From Azoarcus sp. (GTDB taxonomy: Bacteria > Pseudomonadota > Gammaproteobacteria > Burkholderiales > Rhodocyclaceae): 64,000 nucleotides of DNA. The notes beneath the pieces were generated by a model, which was not told where the DNA came from, did no database searches, and worked only from the letters and a program-made list of their open reading frames with translations. Below, in pieces: positions 61,339 to 64,000 of this stretch. The first letter of the stretch is position 1; each line of letters starts with the position of its first letter. The translations under genes and the position numbers were made by a program. Location of the stretch: positions 26,410-90,409 of the forward strand of contig JAITVD010000052.1 in NCBI GenBank assembly GCA_031285965.1, given 5' to 3'.

Positions 61339-61372
61339 GCCGCTTTTTCTCCTGTTGCCGTTTGTCCCGCTT

Positions 61373-62590
61373 CTAGTGGGCAGCCCACTGTACCGTGCTC
61401 AAATCAATGCCCGCCTGCGCCATTTCCCAAAGCGGGGAAAGGTCGCGCAGCTTACCGACACCGCGCCGGATAATATCGACGGCATAGTCGATTTCTTCGG
61501 CGGTCGTGAAGCGCCCGAGGGAGAAACGGATGGAACTGTGAGCCAACTCGTCATCACGGCCCAGCGCCCGCAGGACATAAGACGGCTCCAAACTCGCGGA
61601 AGTGCAGGCCGAGCCGGAAGAAACCGCAACGTCCCGAATCGACATCATCAAGGATTCGCCCTCAACATAGGCAAAGGAAACGTTGAGGTTGTGGGGAACG
61701 TGCCGCCCCGGCGTCAGGTCGCCATTCATGTAAGTGGCTTCGATGCTGGACAGGCCAGCGAGCAGCCTGTCGTGCAGCGCGTGGATGCGCGGCAATTCGG
61801 CAGCCATGTTTTCTCGCGCAAGGCGGAAGGCTTCGCCCATTCCAACAATCTGGTGCGTCGGCAAGGTTCCAGAACGCAGCCCGCGCTCATGTCCGCCGCC
61901 GTGCATCTGGGCTTCAAGTCGCACACGGGGCTTGCGCCGGACATAGAGCGCCCCGATGCCTTTTGGACCGTAAGTTTTATGGGCGGAAAAGCTCATCAGG
62001 TCGACGGGCAGCTTCGCAAGGTCGATTTCCACCTTGCCCGTCGCCTGCGCCGCGTCGACGTGGAATATGATGCCTTTTTCGCGGCAAATCGCCCCGATGT
62101 CCTCAATCGGTTGAATCACGCCAATTTCGTTGTTGACCAGCATGACCGAAACGACGCTGGTATCCGGGCGCAGCGCGGCGCGGAAAGCGTCGAGGTCTAT
62201 CAGCCCGTTTTCCCGCACGCCGAGGTAAGTGGCCTCGAACCCTTCCCGTTCAAGTTCGCGCACGGTATCGAGCACCGCCTTGTGCTCGGTTTTGAGGGTG
62301 ACGACGTGACGCCCTTTTTCCTTGTAAAAATGCGCCGCCCCTTTGATGGCGAGATTGTCCGATTCCGTTGCCCCGGAAGTCCAGATGATTTCACGCGGGT
62401 CTGCGCCGACCAGCGCCGCCACATTTTCCCGCGCCTTTTCCACCGCCGCGTCCGCTTCCCATCCGAAAGCATGCGAGCGGCTGGCGGGGTTGCCGAAACG
62501 CTCGGTCAGCCAAGGAATCATCGCCTGCGCGACACCCGGATCAACTGGCGTTGTCGCCGAATAATCCAAGTAAATAGGGAGCTTCAGCAT
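61373..62590 (-). CDS. iscS: Cysteine desulfurase IscS
   Basis: [100 protein letters not shown]. Confidence 0.97.
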   Translation of the reverse strand: MLKLPIYLDYSATTPVDPGVAQAMIPWLTERFGNPASRSHAFGWEADAAVEKARENVAALVGADPREIIWTSGATESDNLAIKGAAHFYKEKGRHVVTLKTEHKAVLDTVRELEREGFEATYLGVRENGLIDLDAFRAALRPDTSVVSVMLVNNEIGVIQPIEDIGAICREKGIIFHVDAAQATGKVEIDLAKLPVDLMSFSAHKTYGPKGIGALYVRRKPRVRLEAQMHGGGHERGLRSGTLPTHQIVGMGEAFRLARENMAAELPRIHALHDRLLAGLSSIEATYMNGDLTPGRHVPHNLNVSFAYVEGESLMMSIRDVAVSSGSACTSASLEPSYVLRALGRDDELAHSSIRFSLGRFTTAEEIDYAVDIIRRGVGKLRDLSPLWEMAQAGIDLSTVQWAAH

Positions 62591-62721
62591 GTCTGTTTCT
62601 CGTCTCTCCGAATGGAGGAATCAATCAAGTTGGGCGAGTGGTGATATACACCAAACACGGCGGCTCCGGTACAGCAATGAGGTTTTTTGATGGAAAAAAC
62701 CGCGAAAACCCACAGGAACGT

Positions 62722-63195
62722 TTAGTTCACCAAAGCCCGTGCTTGTCCCTGCCGCGATGCCTGCATGCCGTCAGAGACGCAGGAGCCGACATAGACAGGC
62801 CGTCCGACAAACGAACCGAGCGTCACCGAATCCAGATAATCGAACATGCGCCTGTTCAAGTTGCTCCACAGGTCATGCGTCATGCACTGCGCGGCATTGT
62901 TGCAGTTCGCCCGCCCGCCGCAGCGGGTCGCGTCAAGCGGCTCATCGACCGCCAGCACGATGTCCGTCACCGTAATTTCGTCCATATCCCGCGCCAGCCG
63001 ATAGCCTCCGCCCGGCCCGCGCACGCTTTGCACTAGATTGCAGCGACGCAGCCGACCAAAAAGCTGCTCAAGATAGGAAAGCGAGATGCGCTGGCGCTCC
63101 GAAATGGCGTTCAGCGTCACTGGCCCGCAGTCTTGGCGCGTGGCCAAGTCAATCATCGCCGTCACCGCAAAGCGCCCCTTGGTTGTCAATCTCAT
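62722..63195 (-). CDS. iscR: Fe-S cluster regulator IscR
   Basis: MRLTTKGRFAVTAMIDLA, RISLSYLEQLFGRLRRCNLVQSVRGPGGGYRLARDMDEITV, CGGRANCNNAAQCMTHDLW. Confidence 0.96.
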   Translation of the reverse strand: MRLTTKGRFAVTAMIDLATRQDCGPVTLNAISERQRISLSYLEQLFGRLRRCNLVQSVRGPGGGYRLARDMDEITVTDIVLAVDEPLDATRCGGRANCNNAAQCMTHDLWSNLNRRMFDYLDSVTLGSFVGRPVYVGSCVSDGMQASRQGQARALVN

Positions 63196-63255
63196 TTGTT
63201 GTCTCCTCCATCCCCGTCATTATGGTTGTCATTGTAGATACGCCTGCCTTGGGAA

Positions 63256-63280
63256 ATACCCGAGTTAAACGCTCAACAAC
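63256..63280 (-). promoter_or_regulatory. IscR type-1-like site, proximal, weaker match
   Basis: GTTGTTGAGCGTTTAACTCGGGTAT; 19/25 by eye to ATASYYGACTRWWWYAGTCRRSTAT. Confidence 0.5.
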
Positions 63281-63292
63281 TCGACTTTAACA

Positions 63293-63317
63293 ATTTCCGC
63301 CTAAATTAGTCAACTAC
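63293..63317 (-). promoter_or_regulatory. IscR type-1-like site, distal, strong match
   Basis: GTAGTTGACTAATTTAGGCGGAAAT; about 21/25 by eye to ATASYYGACTRWWWYAGTCRRSTAT. Confidence 0.65.
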
Positions 63318-63382
63318 TTGCTTAAACTGAAACTACTACTTGCCATCGTCCGGCAGGTTCCTATATAGTGCGACCCTTCCAA

Positions 63383-63459
<77 letters not shown>

Positions 63460-63785
63460 ATGCAATCCGCAGAGCGCCGGCCAGCCCGGCGCTTTGTATT
63501 TCTGCGGTGAGCGCGCCGTTCTCCGGGGTGAGCTTGACCTCGCCGATGAGTTCGCGCAGGGCTTCGCGGGCAACGCTCACGTCCTGCACGGTTTCCAGCT
63601 TTGTGACGAGACCGCGGTAGACTTCCCGCGCGCGCGGGAGCATCTGGGATGGCTCGAAACGCTCGATCAGCCTGAGTTCTTCCTGCGCCTCAAGGACGCG
63701 GGCCTCGGCATCTTCCAGTTCCGCCTTGGTCGTCGAAGTGAAGATGCCCGCCTTGATCGCCGTCATGATGTTGGCGATGTCAGCC
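63460..63785 (-). pseudogene. C-terminal remnant of a large serine recombinase abutting tRNA-fMet
   Basis: IANIMTAIKAGIFTSTTKAELEDAEARVLEAQEELRLIERF...AREVYRGLVTKLETVQDVSVAREALRELIGEVKLTPENGALTAEIQ; catalytic N-terminus missing. Confidence 0.7.
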
Positions 63786-63886
63786 CGCGCGCGATATTTA
63801 GGGGATATAGCGGGACAAGGCGGGACGGAACGGGACGGGCTTTGCAAACAGATTGCGGGGGGCGCAAACAAAGCGCACCGACAGGA

Positions 63887-64000
63887 TCAGCCGGTCTGCC
63901 CTCTGATTTCGTGCTCGATGATATGTCCAGCACCGTCCTCTCGTCGGCGCGGGAGAGGCCGAGGAACGGCTTGGCCGGGATCGTCGCTTTGTGGCCGCGC
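63887..64000 (-). pseudogene. Frameshifted C-terminal fragment of a Mu-like phage virion morphogenesis (gpG/tail completion) protein, cut by window edge
   Basis: RGHKATIPAKPFLGLSRADERTVLD in one frame continues as IIEHEIRGQTG-stop in another, consistent with a small indel near GACATATCATCGAG. Confidence 0.55.

Overview
A 64 kb, mostly GC-rich, gene-dense bacterial chromosome segment. Its gene content and order (iscRSUA-hscBA-fdx-iscX, rpoH, gluQ, glyA-nrdR-ribD, pheA-hisC-tyrA, ispDF, gshAB, rapZ, mfd) look betaproteobacterial. Most of it is housekeeping. The main accessory loci are: (1) a two-gene, about 11.5 kb PUFA-synthase/PKS-like secondary-lipid locus (7678-19119). One protein combines nitronate-monooxygenase/ER-like, KS, AT, single ACP and KR modules; the other combines KS, AT, double-hotdog DH-like and a divergent C-terminal PPTase-like domain. 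(2) A six-gene alpha-2-macroglobulin operon of the E. coli yfaATSQP / Pseudomonas mag type (27925-38427), with a CxEQ thioester motif, a multi-motif DUF2300 protein and a duplicated DUF2135 gene. (3) A module of two paralogous 43-aa-repeat lipoproteins flanking an App1-type phosphatase, lying inside the pheA-hisC-tyrA gene order. (4) An AT-rich MFS transporter gene. (5) A degraded mobile-element edge at tRNA-fMet, with a serine-recombinase C-terminus and a frameshifted Mu-like tail-completion gene. Regulatory signals include a perfect CIRCE element before rpoH, two IscR type-1-like sites before iscR, two dyads in the AT-rich leader of the PKS operon, and a (CATGT)4 repeat upstream of a membrane-protein gene. 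A 55-aa ORF with a Shine-Dalgarno sequence that the supplied ORF track misses was also found. All calls come from reading the sequence; no database search was run.
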